Source of the DNA: a bacterium
GTDB lineage: Bacteria > 4484-113 > JAGGVC01
NCBI GenBank assembly: GCA_039961635.1
Contig: JABRWB010000009.1
Coordinates: forward strand, 1-31,832
DNA: 31,832 nucleotides
Direction of reading: 5' to 3'
Below, one piece after another: positions 15,078 to 23,424 of this stretch. The translations under genes were made by a program, and so were the position numbers. The notes under the pieces are model-generated. The model was not told where the DNA came from. It did not search any database and saw only the letters and a list, made by a program, of their open reading frames with translations. Position 1 is the stretch's first letter. Every line of letters begins with the position of its first letter.

Positions 15078-16943
15078 TTGAATGACCAGGCCAGGCGACT
15101 TACGGTGCCGCATATGAAACTTCCTTCGCTTCGGCGCGTTATTCTCGGCCGGCCTATTCCTTCGCACAAGGCGCAGCATCAAAGGCTGCCGAAATTTCTC
15201 GCCCTGCCGGTCTTCGCCTCGGATGCCCTGTCATCCACCGCATACGGCACACAGGAAATAATCCTGATGCTCACTCTCGCGGGCGCGGCCGGGCTGCACC
15301 TGACGCTGCCAGTTTCGATCGCGATTGTCGCCGTGCTGGTTTTGGTTGTTTTGTCCTATATACAAACCGTCCACGCCTACCCAAAGGGCGGGGGAAGCTA
15401 CATCGTTTCCAAAGAGAACATTTCAACCGGAGTCGGGCTTCTAGCCGCTTCGGCGATTCTGACGGACTACATCCTGACCGTCGCGGTCAGCACAGCGGCG
15501 GGAATCCAGCAGGTTACAAGCTTTTATCCAAAGCTATCGCCCTACGCGCCGGAGCTTTGCGTGGGAGCGATCATGCTCATCACGCTGGCAAATCTGCGCG
15601 GCGCGAAGGAATCCGGGGCGCTGTTCGCGATTCCGACGTACTATTTCGTACTTTCCATCGTCGCGATGGTTTTGGTCGGGCTTATCGGCCCGATGTTCGG
15701 ATACAGGCCGCTGGATCTTGGGCAGGCCGCGCCGCATCCAGAGCACGCGCTGGGATGGTTCCTTATTCTTAAGGCGTTTGCAAGCGGGTGCGCGGCGCTT
15801 ACAGGAGTCGAGGCGATAACCGACGGCGTGCAGGCGTTCAAAGCCCCGGAATCCAAAAACGCGGCGATTACGCTGACCATAATGGCGGTGCTGCTGGGAT
15901 CCATGTTCCTCGGCGTGTCCTATCTGGCGCAAAGCAACAACATCATTTACGCGCATGGAATGGACGGCGAATCGCTGATTTCGCTGGTCGCCCGATCGGT
16001 TTTCCACGACAATCACTATTTCCGGGGAGCGATACTGCTCGCGACCACGCTTATCCTAATCCTTGCGGCCAACACCGCGTTCGCCGATTTTCCGCGCTTG
16101 TCCGCGATTCTGGCGCGGGACGGATTCATGCCGCGGCAGCTCGCCAACCTCGGCGACAAGCTCGTTTTTTCCAACGGCATCCTGCTTTTGGGAGCGCTTT
16201 CCTCCTTGCTCGTTATCGCGTTCAAGGGTCACACCGACAGGCTGATTCCGCTTTACGCCGTTGGCGTTTTCCTGTCGTTCACGCTATCCCAGACGGGCAT
16301 GGTCAGGCGCTGGCTAAGGCTAAGACCCAAGGGGTGGAGGCTGAACGCGCTTCAGAACGGAACAGGCGCCGCTGCGACCGGTATCGTCCTCGCGATTATC
16401 GTTATGGAAAAATTCACGGAGGGCGCGTGGGTGGTTGTCGTAGTCATCCCGATAATCATGACGATCTTCTGGCGCATCAAGGCGCACTACGAATGGGTCG
16501 GCAAAAGGCTTTCGCTTGACGGTTACAAGACCCCCGCAAAGAAAGAGCATCTGGTAATTATCCTTGTGTCCGGCATACACCGCGGCATTCTGCAGGCGTT
16601 CGATTACGCGGAGCGTATATCGCCCAAGCTGCGCGCGGTTCACGTAGAAATCAATCCGGACAACACGCCGCGTTTCAAGGAAATGTGGCACAAGTGGGCG
16701 CCTGACATTCCGCTCGATGTGGTCGAATCCCCGTACCGTTCCCTTGTCGGCCCGATAGTGGACTACGTCAAAAATTTAAGAAGGGAATACCCGAAACACT
16801 ACATCACGGTGCTCGTTCCGGAAATGGTGCAGCCCGGACTTGCAGGATTTCTTTTGCACAACAACGCCGCGTTCTTTATAAAGATGGGGCTGTACAACGT
16901 GCGCGACGTCGTTATTACCAACCTGCGATTCTTCCTGGATTAG
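15078..16943 (+). CDS. APC-superfamily permease, KimA (YdaO)-like potassium/amino acid transporter
   Basis: 621 aa. It opens with the cytoplasmic segment RPIPSHKAQHQRLPKFLALP, then PVFASDALSSTAYGTQE in the first membrane helix, which closely follows the pattern of Bacillus KimA/YdaO (AVFSSDALSS-x-AYGTE). About twelve helices run to residue 470, including the discontinuous first and sixth helices usual for the APC fold. Residues about 480-621 are a cytoplasmic USP-like alpha/beta domain (EHLVIILVSGIHRGILQAF, HYITVLVPEMVQPG), also present in KimA. Proton-coupled K+ uptake is therefore the best guess; an amino acid substrate is possible. The start is TTG 15078 after TATAAT, with ATG 15114 as the alternative. 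The stop lies 3 nt from the convergent lpxC stop. Confidence 0.8.
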   Translation: MNDQARRLTVPHMKLPSLRRVILGRPIPSHKAQHQRLPKFLALPVFASDALSSTAYGTQEIILMLTLAGAAGLHLTLPVSIAIVAVLVLVVLSYIQTVHAYPKGGGSYIVSKENISTGVGLLAASAILTDYILTVAVSTAAGIQQVTSFYPKLSPYAPELCVGAIMLITLANLRGAKESGALFAIPTYYFVLSIVAMVLVGLIGPMFGYRPLDLGQAAPHPEHALGWFLILKAFASGCAALTGVEAITDGVQAFKAPESKNAAITLTIMAVLLGSMFLGVSYLAQSNNIIYAHGMDGESLISLVARSVFHDNHYFRGAILLATTLILILAANTAFADFPRLSAILARDGFMPRQLANLGDKLVFSNGILLLGALSSLLVIAFKGHTDRLIPLYAVGVFLSFTLSQTGMVRRWLRLRPKGWRLNALQNGTGAAATGIVLAIIVMEKFTEGAWVVVVVIPIIMTIFWRIKAHYEWVGKRLSLDGYKTPAKKEHLVIILVSGIHRGILQAFDYAERISPKLRAVHVEINPDNTPRFKEMWHKWAPDIPLDVVESPYRSLVGPIVDYVKNLRREYPKHYITVLVPEMVQPGLAGFLLHNNAAFFIKMGLYNVRDVVITNLRFFLD

Positions 16944-16946
16944 CGG

Positions 16947-17771
16947 CTACGGCAGGAGCATCGCGAGCCTTTTCGCCGCGACGTGGTTCAGGTGGTGGCC
17001 GCTTCTTATTCCGATCACGCGTGCGACGAGGTGCGGGCTGAATATCGAAAGGTCGCCCAGAATGTCCTGCGCCTTGTGGCGCGCGGGTTCGTTTGCCGCC
17101 AAAAGCGGCTTGTTCGGCCCGGCTCCGGTGATCAAAACAGCGCGGTCGGGGTTCTCGTGCCGGAGGAATCCCGCATCCAGCGCCTTTTTGGCTTCGTCTT
17201 CTGTGATAAACGTTCGGGCGCGGAGAATCTCGTCCAGTACCCGATCCTTCGGCGTGTCCGGCTGGTACTGGACGCCCAGGAGCGGATGCGCGTGATCGAG
17301 GACATAGCTGACGCTGAATGTGTCCGCGGGAAGAAGTATGAGCGCCTTGTCTTCTCCCGAAACGACCAGCGGGACGCCGAGTTTCTTTGAGCGCGCGGGC
17401 GCGTCCTGCTCCGTTTTGCCGGCTTCAGCAAGCGCATCCAGATAGTCTCCCGCGGAGCCGGATTCGCTGGGGATTTCCGGCCCGTCCACATCTATGAAAA
17501 CGTTGTCGATTCCCAAGCCTGCAAGGCACGCGAGGACGTGCTCGACCACCGAAACCTCGGCTTTGCCGTTGGCAAGCACGCTGCAGTTCGGCGACTCCAC
17601 CAAGTTGTCCGGATGGACGCGGATTGCGGCGTCCTCGCCTAGATCGATACGCCTGAAAACCACGCCCGTGTTGGGCGGCGCGGGATGAAAAACCACCGAA
17701 GCGGGCAGATCGCTGAACAAACCGCGTCCCTCGAACCGGGCGGCGCGCACGATAGTCGTCTGGTTGGGCAT
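16947..17771 (-). CDS. lpxC: UDP-3-O-acyl-N-acetylglucosamine deacetylase
   Basis: 274 aa, the zinc hydrolase that commits UDP-GlcNAc derivatives to lipid A synthesis, showing that the organism makes LPS or a related lipid. Zinc ligands are H78 (VEHVLACLAGLGIDN), H232 and D236 (RHKAQDILGD). The catalytic His is H259 or H260 in SGHHLNH, and the substrate loop SVSYVLDHAHPLLG is at 153-166. The ATG at 17771 starts a typical LpxC N-terminus (MPNQTTIVRAARFEGRGLFS). It follows TAAAAT by 10 nt; the frame is open 14 codons further, but that part is Arg/Lys-rich and not conserved in type. It is a single-domain enzyme, without the FabZ fusion seen in some phyla, and slightly shorter than the usual 300 aa. 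It converges on the permease gene. Confidence 0.93.
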   Translation of the reverse strand: MPNQTTIVRAARFEGRGLFSDLPASVVFHPAPPNTGVVFRRIDLGEDAAIRVHPDNLVESPNCSVLANGKAEVSVVEHVLACLAGLGIDNVFIDVDGPEIPSESGSAGDYLDALAEAGKTEQDAPARSKKLGVPLVVSGEDKALILLPADTFSVSYVLDHAHPLLGVQYQPDTPKDRVLDEILRARTFITEDEAKKALDAGFLRHENPDRAVLITGAGPNKPLLAANEPARHKAQDILGDLSIFSPHLVARVIGIRSGHHLNHVAAKRLAMLLP

Positions 17772-17781
17772 CGGAGCGGGG

Positions 17782-17787
17782 ATTTTA
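17782..17787 (-). promoter_or_regulatory. TAAAAT -10 box before lpxC
   Basis: The minus strand reads GTTAAAATCC, with TAAAAT ending 10 nt before ATG 17771. There is no Shine-Dalgarno between them. This suggests a leaderless or nearly leaderless lpxC transcript. Confidence 0.4.
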
Positions 17788-17844
17788 ACACGGAGCCGCC
17801 GCGGTTTTTGCATTTTCGATTCGAGGCCGGAGCGGTTTTCACGA

Positions 17845-17850
17845 TATAAT
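17845..17850 (+). promoter_or_regulatory. TATAAT -10 box before the dockerin-like lipoprotein gene
   Basis: GATATAATTC lies 26 nt before ATG 17877. The expected leader is about 19 nt and contains only a weak GGGGG as ribosome site. Here the -10 is not at the start codon, unlike the leaderless set. Confidence 0.5.
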
Positions 17851-17876
17851 TCAAGCGCGGCGGGGGCCGCGACCGT

Positions 17877-20432
17877 ATGCGAAACGCGTTTGCGACATTC
17901 TGCGGGGCATTGCTTTTTCTTTTCGCGCTTTCATGCAGGGCGGGCAACGGCGGACATACTCGGGCGAAGATTTTCGATCCTGCTTCGGTTATAGGGGAAA
18001 TTGAATCGTTTGAAGCAGCACCGGAAGCCGATCCGGAGGTTGTACGTGCGCTTAAGGACGCGCTGATCGATGCACTGAAGTCCCGCGATACAGGCAGGAT
18101 GGCGTCCACTGCCCCGTCCGGAGACGCGGGAAGGGTAACCGACCTCAGACTGAACCGGTTCTCCGGAATGCGGTTGGAGTGGACATACCGGAACACGGGA
18201 GATTACGACAGAAACGGCGAAGTCGGAGTGTCCGACATCACGCCTATCGCGATCAATTTTCTCGCCGACACGGACGACGGGGTCAACGACGATACCGAGC
18301 GCCCGATCGACGGCGACGGGAACGGCGAAATCGGAGTAAGCGACGTGACTCCGATTGCGATCAATTACCTTGCTACGGTCGCGTCGTACCGCGTGATGAC
18401 GTCCGATTCCGCGGATTCGGGATACCGCGAGCTTGATGCTGTGCCGCTGGTTCCGTCCTCAATCGGCGCGGGCGGTTTGCTTTCCGCGCAAATTCCAAGC
18501 CCCGACAGATTCTTGTACATCGTTCCCGAGGACGGGCAGGGCAATCTGGGCGCGCAAAGCAACGTGCTCGATCTCGAATCCGTGCCGGACATCATATCTA
18601 TTTCGCCTCTTTCCGGAACCGCGGGCGCGGAGGTCACGATATCGGCCGATGTTCAATGCAATGCGCAATACTATATGGAATGGCAGGTGCCGGGAGGTTT
18701 TTATTCGAATTCGGGAGAACCGCTGACCGTAACCCTTCCCTCTTCCCCCGGCGGGCAATACCTTGCGGTGAAGGCGGAAAACGAATCGGGATACGACCTT
18801 TACACCGGCACATTCACGATCGTCGCCGGTCCAGCGCCGCCGGTGATTTCTTCGGTCGAACCTCTGTCCGGCGAAGCCGGACAGGTGGTCGAGTTCACCG
18901 CAAGCGTCGAGGGCGATCCGCCGCTTTCGTATTCATGGAATTTCGGGGGGGGGGCTTCTCCGGATGCGTCCGATGAAGATTCTCCGACGGTCACACTCGG
19001 CGCGCCCGACAATTACCAGGCTTCGCTCACTGTTACCAACGATGCCGGCGCAGACACTTACGATTTCGAGTTGACTGTCACCCCCGCGGCGGTCAACACG
19101 CCGCCCGTCGCGCAAATACAGGCGATCCCGCAGGAGGGCGAGTCCCCGCTTCTGGTTTTTATGGACGCCTCGGCGTCGTACGATCCGGACGCGGACGGCT
19201 CGATAATCCGGTACGAGTGGGACTGGGAGGGCGACGCGGTTTTCGATTACGATTCCGGGACGCTGGCTTCGGTGGATCACACTTACACCGAGCCGGGCAC
19301 TTTCAGCCCGACCGTGCGCGTCACCGACGACGAATACGCATGGAACCAGGCGGCGACCAGCGTCGTCGTCAATTATCCCAGCGAGTGGCGTATCGTGACG
19401 GTGGACTCGCTTTTCGATCCCTTTGCATATCCTTCGCTTTCGATGGTGGACGGACTGCCCGCGATCAGCTTCCGGAAAGGCGGCAACTTGATGTACGTCC
19501 GAGCGCTCGACATCTACGGAGCGACCTGGGACGAGCCGGCCGTTATTCACGACAACGGGGGCGGTTTTTATCCGAGCTTGGCGGGCGACCTGCGGCCGGG
19601 GATAACCTACCGCAATGTTCAGGGCAATTTGCTTTACATACGCGCGGATGACACACAGGGCACCGTTTGGGGAGACCCGGTTACGATAGACGCCGGCGCG
19701 GACACCGGACACTACAGCTCGCTCGACTGGGTTTCGCGGGAATTCTGGCCGCTTGAATACGTGCTTCCCGGTGTCGCGTATTACGACGCGGCGGACGGCG
19801 ACCTGATGTTTTCAAGCGTGATAGACCGCGATGGAAACTGGGGCGAGCCGATAGTCGTGGATTCGGGCGGGGCCGGCGATACGGGTGTATATCCCTCGCT
19901 CGAGACGGTCGGCGGAAATCCGGCGATCGCGTACTGGGATGCGACGAACACGCGGCTGATGTTCGTGCGCTGCGAGGACAGGTCGGGCGACGTCTGGGGA
20001 AGGCCCGATTCGCTGGACAATTCCGGCGACGCGGGGCTGTTTCCCGCTCTTATAACTGTAAATGAATATCCCGCGGTCGTTTACTGGCACGCGTCGTTGC
20101 AGCAGGTGCGATATTTGCGCTCGCTCGCCTACGACGGGACCGTTTGGGCGGCGCCGGTTGCCGCGGTCGAGCCGGCGATACTCGCTACGCGGATATCAGC
20201 CGCGATAATGGGCAGCACGCCTTGTTTCGCGTACTTCGATTTATCAAGCGACGCCGTAATGTTCGCGCGCTCGAACGACGCGAACGGAGCAGTCTGGCGG
20301 CCGCCGCAGACGATCGAATCGGGATTGGGCGAGGACGGCGGATGGCCTTCTATGGTGGCTGTCAACGGCGTCCCGATGGTGGCGTACGTAAACGCGGCGT
20401 CTGACGAACTCAAGTTCGCCGCGTACCGCTGA
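17877..20432 (+). CDS. Large lipoprotein with dockerin-like EF hands, TIG/PKD domains and propeller-like repeats
   Basis: 851 aa. The signal peptide ends in FALSC (C20), a plausible lipobox. Residues 109-120 (DYDRNGEVGVSD) and 145-156 (DGDGNGEIGVSD) are two Ca-binding loops, each followed by the same helix (TPIAINFL / TPIAINYL), as in a type I dockerin pair. Next come an IPT/TIG-like beta domain (about 212-305) and two PKD-like domains (about 308-395, with YSWNFGGGASP; and about 398-490, with YEWDWEGDAVFDYDS). From about 495 to the end, roughly 60-70-residue repeats (PALITVNEYPAVVYWHAS, PAIAYWDATNTRLMFVR, TPCFAYFDLSSDAVMFAR) suggest a beta-propeller. It is probably a cell-surface adhesion or binding protein; no cohesin gene is in view. 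A ten-G run at 18945-18954 is read in frame as Gly-Gly-Gly-Ala. Confidence 0.8.
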   Translation: MRNAFATFCGALLFLFALSCRAGNGGHTRAKIFDPASVIGEIESFEAAPEADPEVVRALKDALIDALKSRDTGRMASTAPSGDAGRVTDLRLNRFSGMRLEWTYRNTGDYDRNGEVGVSDITPIAINFLADTDDGVNDDTERPIDGDGNGEIGVSDVTPIAINYLATVASYRVMTSDSADSGYRELDAVPLVPSSIGAGGLLSAQIPSPDRFLYIVPEDGQGNLGAQSNVLDLESVPDIISISPLSGTAGAEVTISADVQCNAQYYMEWQVPGGFYSNSGEPLTVTLPSSPGGQYLAVKAENESGYDLYTGTFTIVAGPAPPVISSVEPLSGEAGQVVEFTASVEGDPPLSYSWNFGGGASPDASDEDSPTVTLGAPDNYQASLTVTNDAGADTYDFELTVTPAAVNTPPVAQIQAIPQEGESPLLVFMDASASYDPDADGSIIRYEWDWEGDAVFDYDSGTLASVDHTYTEPGTFSPTVRVTDDEYAWNQAATSVVVNYPSEWRIVTVDSLFDPFAYPSLSMVDGLPAISFRKGGNLMYVRALDIYGATWDEPAVIHDNGGGFYPSLAGDLRPGITYRNVQGNLLYIRADDTQGTVWGDPVTIDAGADTGHYSSLDWVSREFWPLEYVLPGVAYYDAADGDLMFSSVIDRDGNWGEPIVVDSGGAGDTGVYPSLETVGGNPAIAYWDATNTRLMFVRCEDRSGDVWGRPDSLDNSGDAGLFPALITVNEYPAVVYWHASLQQVRYLRSLAYDGTVWAAPVAAVEPAILATRISAAIMGSTPCFAYFDLSSDAVMFARSNDANGAVWRPPQTIESGLGEDGGWPSMVAVNGVPMVAYVNAASDELKFAAYR

Positions 20433-20463
20433 AAAAAAAACCGGCGGGCAGAGCGCCCGCCGG
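20432..20463 (-). terminator. Rho-independent terminator of the cyclophilin gene
   Basis: A perfect 9-bp stem, CCGGCGGGC (20441-20449) and GCCCGCCGG (20455-20463), has a 5-nt loop. On the minus strand it is followed by nine T (20440-20432). It lies 20 nt past the stop of the minus-strand isomerase gene. The T tract overlaps the last base of the convergent gene's TGA. On the plus strand no T run follows, so it works best for the minus strand. Confidence 0.9.
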
Positions 20464-20482
20464 CGGTTGGCCGAAAGCCGGA

Positions 20483-21292
20483 TTACTTGAAATACGCCTT
20501 CAGGATGTAGTCCGCATCGGGAAACTGCTGCTTGAACTTGTCCATTCCGCCCGCGGCCGCAAGACCCATCTGGTCGACATACTCGCAGCGGGTCAGTTTG
20601 TCCGCGACATCCATACCCTCGACAACTTCTCCGAACGCGGAAAAGCCCTGGCGGTCCAAGTTGGCAGAGTTGTCCACGAAATTGATGAAAATGTGGGTGC
20701 TGCGGCTGTTGGGAGCGCCGGTCTTGCCGTACACAACGGTGCCGCGCTTGTTGCCTTGGACGACCGGCTCGTCCGGGATCGTCAGATCGCCCCATTTTTC
20801 ATTGAGAGCGGGATCCGCAGCCACTCCGCACTGGGCCACGAAACCTTCGATTACGCGGAACCATGGCGCGCCGTCGTAAAACTTCGCGTTGACGAGCTCT
20901 TTGAAATGCTCCACTCCCTTTGGCGACCATTCCGGATGAAGCTGAATTACAATGTTGCCCTTCGTCGTTTCGAGTACCACCATATTTCCCGCACCGCCTT
21001 CGGAAGTTGTTCCTTCAGTACCATCGCCCGCGGGCGGGACGGCTTCTGAACCTTCGCCTTTGCCGGCCGCTTCGGCGTCCTTCTGTTTTTGCATTCCGGC
21101 CGCCGAAACCACGCCCTCCGGGGCGGCGGGAATTTCGCCTTCAGCCGCGGAATCCGCGCCGGCGGGCGGCGTGGTCGCGGTCGTGGAGCCGACGTTCATT
21201 CCGTCGTCCGCAGGTTCCTCTTCGGCCTTCGGACAGCCGAACAGCACCGCGAGAAGCACAATCATCAGGAATGCGTAAGATGCAATCCTCAA
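20483..21292 (-). CDS. Cyclophilin-type peptidyl-prolyl cis-trans isomerase, lipoprotein
   Basis: 269 aa from TTG 21292, chosen because GAGGTGAT (plus 21297-21304) fits a Shine-Dalgarno for it; the GTG at 21301 lies inside that element. The lipobox VLFGC follows a hydrophobic segment. A linker rich in Ala/Glu/Gly/Pro runs to about residue 100. The cyclophilin domain follows: NIVIQLHPEWSPKGVEHF, WFRVIEGFVAQCG (catalytic Arg in FRVI), RSTHIFINFVDNSANLD and FSAFGEVVEGMDVADKL. It should speed X-Pro isomerisation during folding of exported proteins, anchored to a membrane on the periplasmic side. It ends with a strong terminator. Confidence 0.9.
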   Translation of the reverse strand: MRIASYAFLMIVLLAVLFGCPKAEEEPADDGMNVGSTTATTPPAGADSAAEGEIPAAPEGVVSAAGMQKQKDAEAAGKGEGSEAVPPAGDGTEGTTSEGGAGNMVVLETTKGNIVIQLHPEWSPKGVEHFKELVNAKFYDGAPWFRVIEGFVAQCGVAADPALNEKWGDLTIPDEPVVQGNKRGTVVYGKTGAPNSRSTHIFINFVDNSANLDRQGFSAFGEVVEGMDVADKLTRCEYVDQMGLAAAGGMDKFKQQFPDADYILKAYFK

Positions 21293-21391
21293 GTCAATCA
21301 CCTCTTTGGTTGAGAAAAATCGAGCGGGTAGTTTAGCACAGGGCGGCTTTCCCCCCGCTGGGGATTAAAGACGAATCTGCTGCAATCCGGT

Positions 21392-21784
21392 TCACGCCTC
21401 CCGGACGACCGCGACGAGTTCGATTTCGGCCAGCGCTCCTTCCCCGAACAGCCCCGCAACCTGGACGCAGGTCGCGACCGGCCGGATTTCGCCGAATATC
21501 TCGCCGTGCGCTCTCGTGAATCCTTCGGAGTCTTTCAAATCGACAAGGAAACAGGTCGTTTTAACGACGTCTCCAAAATTGCCGCCGAGGGCGGCCAGCG
21601 CCTTTTCGAGCTTGCGGAAGATGTAAACGCACTGCGCATAGCAGTCCGAGCCGTGGATTTTGCCCGTTTCGTCGGCCGCGACGGTGCCCGCCGTCAATAT
21701 GGTGTTTCCAATTCTGACCGCGCGGCTGAATCCGACGGATTCTTCCCAAACGTTGCCGGTGGAATATCGCCTTATCTCGGACAT
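21392..21784 (-). CDS. RidA/YjgF-family enamine/imine deaminase
   Basis: 130 aa, the usual length for this family of trimeric proteins, which hydrolyse reactive enamine/imine intermediates such as 2-aminoacrylate. The C-terminal signature IRPVATCVQVAGLFGEGALAEIELVAVV contains the Arg that binds the substrate carboxylate (R in IRPVAT) and the Glu in AEIELVAV. The N-terminal part (ESVGFSRAVRIGNTILTAGTVAAD) is also typical. Whether it is true RidA or another Rid subfamily (Rid1-7) is open. It starts at ATG 21784, 27 nt after the icd stop, so it may be cotranscribed with icd. The ribosome site is weak. Confidence 0.88.
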   Translation of the reverse strand: MSEIRRYSTGNVWEESVGFSRAVRIGNTILTAGTVAADETGKIHGSDCYAQCVYIFRKLEKALAALGGNFGDVVKTTCFLVDLKDSEGFTRAHGEIFGEIRPVATCVQVAGLFGEGALAEIELVAVVREA

Positions 21785-21811
21785 ACAATCCGGTACCCGA
21801 CGAGGCGCGGA

Positions 21812-23230
21812 TTACGCGAGATGCTCGATTATCCGCTCTCCGAACTTGCTAGCTTTCACGCCGTACTTTTCGCTTCCGCCTTCGAACTGGCGGGCGATGT
21901 CGTAGGTCACGAACAGCTTGTCCCACTCTCCGCGCGCGGCCGCATCCGCGCTTTCGCGGATGGTTTCCCCAATGGCGCGGTCGATAAGCTCGCCCGCCTC
22001 GACCCAGCCCATCCATTTGAGCATCAGGACGCCGGAGAGGATTACGCTGCCGGGATTGGCCTTGTCCTGACCTGTGTACTTGGGCGCGGTGCCGTGAGTC
22101 GCTTCGAATATCGCCGCACCGTCGCCGATATTCGCTCCCGGCGCGAGTCCCAGTCCGCCGACGCAAGCCGCCAGCGCGTCGGACAAATAGTCCCCGTTAA
22201 GATTCGGGGTCGCGATGACGCTGTACTCGTCGGGACGGAGCTGCACCTGTTGGAACATGCTGTCCGCGATGCGGTCTTTGACGACTATTCTGCCGTTTGC
22301 GTCGCCTTTGGCCGCGCCGCCCCGGGGGGCGGCATCCTCCGCCCAAAGCTCGTCTTCCGTCACGATTTTGTCGCGGAACTCCGCCTTGGCGATTTCGTAG
22401 CCCCAATTCTTGAACGCGCCTTCGGTGAATTTCATGATGTTGCCCTTGTGCACCAATGTCACCGACGGCAGCTTGAGATTTATCGCGTACTTGATGGCGC
22501 GGCGAACCAGGCGTTTTGTGCCTTCCGGACTGATGGGCTTGATTCCGATGCCGGATGACAGCTTTATCGGCTGCGCCAGTCTGTCCTTGTAGCCCAGCTC
22601 CTCGTTGAGCAGGTTGATTATCCGCTGCGCCCGTTCGCTTCCGCCCACTTCTTCGACGCCCATATACACGTCTTCCGAGTTTTCGCGGAAAAGGTGCATA
22701 TCAACCTTGTGCGCGTTTATATTCGGCGCCGGAACTCCCGGGTAGTGGCGTACGGGCCGCAGGCAGACGTATAGATCGAAAATCTGGCGCAGCGCGACGT
22801 TTATGCTCGAAAACCCTCCTCCTATCGGCGTGGTAAGCGGACCCTTAAGGGCCACTTTGAAGTAATCGATTGCCTTCAGTGTGTCTTCCGGTAGATAGCA
22901 ATCGCGCTGGCGTTGAGGAGGAAGACCTTTGAGTTGATCGTCTGTCACGTTGGGGAAGTAAATCTCGCGCGATGCGTCGCCGGCATGCACTTTGAACCAC
23001 TCAATCTTTCGATTGCCGCCGTATGATTTTTGCACCGCCGCGTCGATTACTTTGACAGAGGTTTCCGTGATTCCCGGCACGCCGCCGATCGAGCGCCCGA
23101 TGCCGTCGCCTTCGATAAGGCAGACGATCGGATTGTCCGGAGTGACCGGATCTCCATGAGAATCGAATGTGAATTTTTCGCCCGAGGCGGGCAGGGGCAG
23201 CTTTTCGAAGGATATGTCGAACTTGGCCAT
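21812..23230 (-). CDS. icd: NADP-dependent isocitrate dehydrogenase
   Basis: 472 aa, converting isocitrate to 2-oxoglutarate in the TCA cycle. It follows the E. coli-type enzyme: LIEGDGIG near the N-terminus, GPLTTPIGGGFSSINVALRQ (substrate-binding Ser and Asn, including the Ser phosphorylated in E. coli), LYVCLRPVRHYPG, FRENSEDVYMG, TLVHKGNIMKFTEG, NGDYLSDALAA and HGTAPKYTGQDKANPGSVIL. The Lys-Tyr after HGTAP marks NADP preference. After GDGIG there are about six extra residues (RSIGGVPGITET) compared with E. coli. The start is ATG 23230 with GGGAGAG 5 nt upstream; the frame open to 23308 covers the promoter. ridA follows 27 nt downstream. Confidence 0.93.
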   Translation of the reverse strand: MAKFDISFEKLPLPASGEKFTFDSHGDPVTPDNPIVCLIEGDGIGRSIGGVPGITETSVKVIDAAVQKSYGGNRKIEWFKVHAGDASREIYFPNVTDDQLKGLPPQRQRDCYLPEDTLKAIDYFKVALKGPLTTPIGGGFSSINVALRQIFDLYVCLRPVRHYPGVPAPNINAHKVDMHLFRENSEDVYMGVEEVGGSERAQRIINLLNEELGYKDRLAQPIKLSSGIGIKPISPEGTKRLVRRAIKYAINLKLPSVTLVHKGNIMKFTEGAFKNWGYEIAKAEFRDKIVTEDELWAEDAAPRGGAAKGDANGRIVVKDRIADSMFQQVQLRPDEYSVIATPNLNGDYLSDALAACVGGLGLAPGANIGDGAAIFEATHGTAPKYTGQDKANPGSVILSGVLMLKWMGWVEAGELIDRAIGETIRESADAAARGEWDKLFVTYDIARQFEGGSEKYGVKASKFGERIIEHLA

Positions 23231-23279
23231 GGTTCTCTCCCGAAAAATGACATAGGGCGGCTTGAAGGCCGTCCCGCTC

Positions 23280-23308
23280 AATATAGCGCCGCGCGCGGCC
23301 GCGCGCAA
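23280..23308 (-). promoter_or_regulatory. icd promoter containing a perfect 16-bp palindrome
   Basis: The minus strand has TATATT (plus 23280-23285) and TTGCGC (23303-23308) at 17-bp spacing, giving a leader of about 43 nt. The spacer and part of the -35 are the perfect palindrome GCGCGCGGCCGCGCGC (23291-23306). This could be an operator, although it is simple in sequence. Confidence 0.5.
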
Positions 23309-23411
23309 ATTTGTGAAGCGTTTCCCAAATAAAACGCGCCGAAAGTGCTCGATTTCGTTTTACCATTCGGGCTGTTCTTCTTTTTTGGGGCAAAATGCAC
23401 GGGGGCGGGTA

Positions 23412-23417
23412 TATAAT
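23412..23417 (+). promoter_or_regulatory. TATAAT -10 box 7 nt before pyrD (leaderless)
   Basis: A perfect TATAAT, then CGCGGCG, then ATG 23425. No Shine-Dalgarno is possible in this space if transcription starts 6-8 nt after the box. It also argues against the earlier in-frame ATG at 23395, which lies upstream of the box. Confidence 0.6.
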
Positions 23418-23424
23418 CGCGGCG

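Noticed and set aside
23395-23424. Earlier ATG of pyrD at 23395
   Set aside because: It lies upstream of a perfect TATAAT and adds a Gly-rich ten-residue leader not expected in this enzyme.
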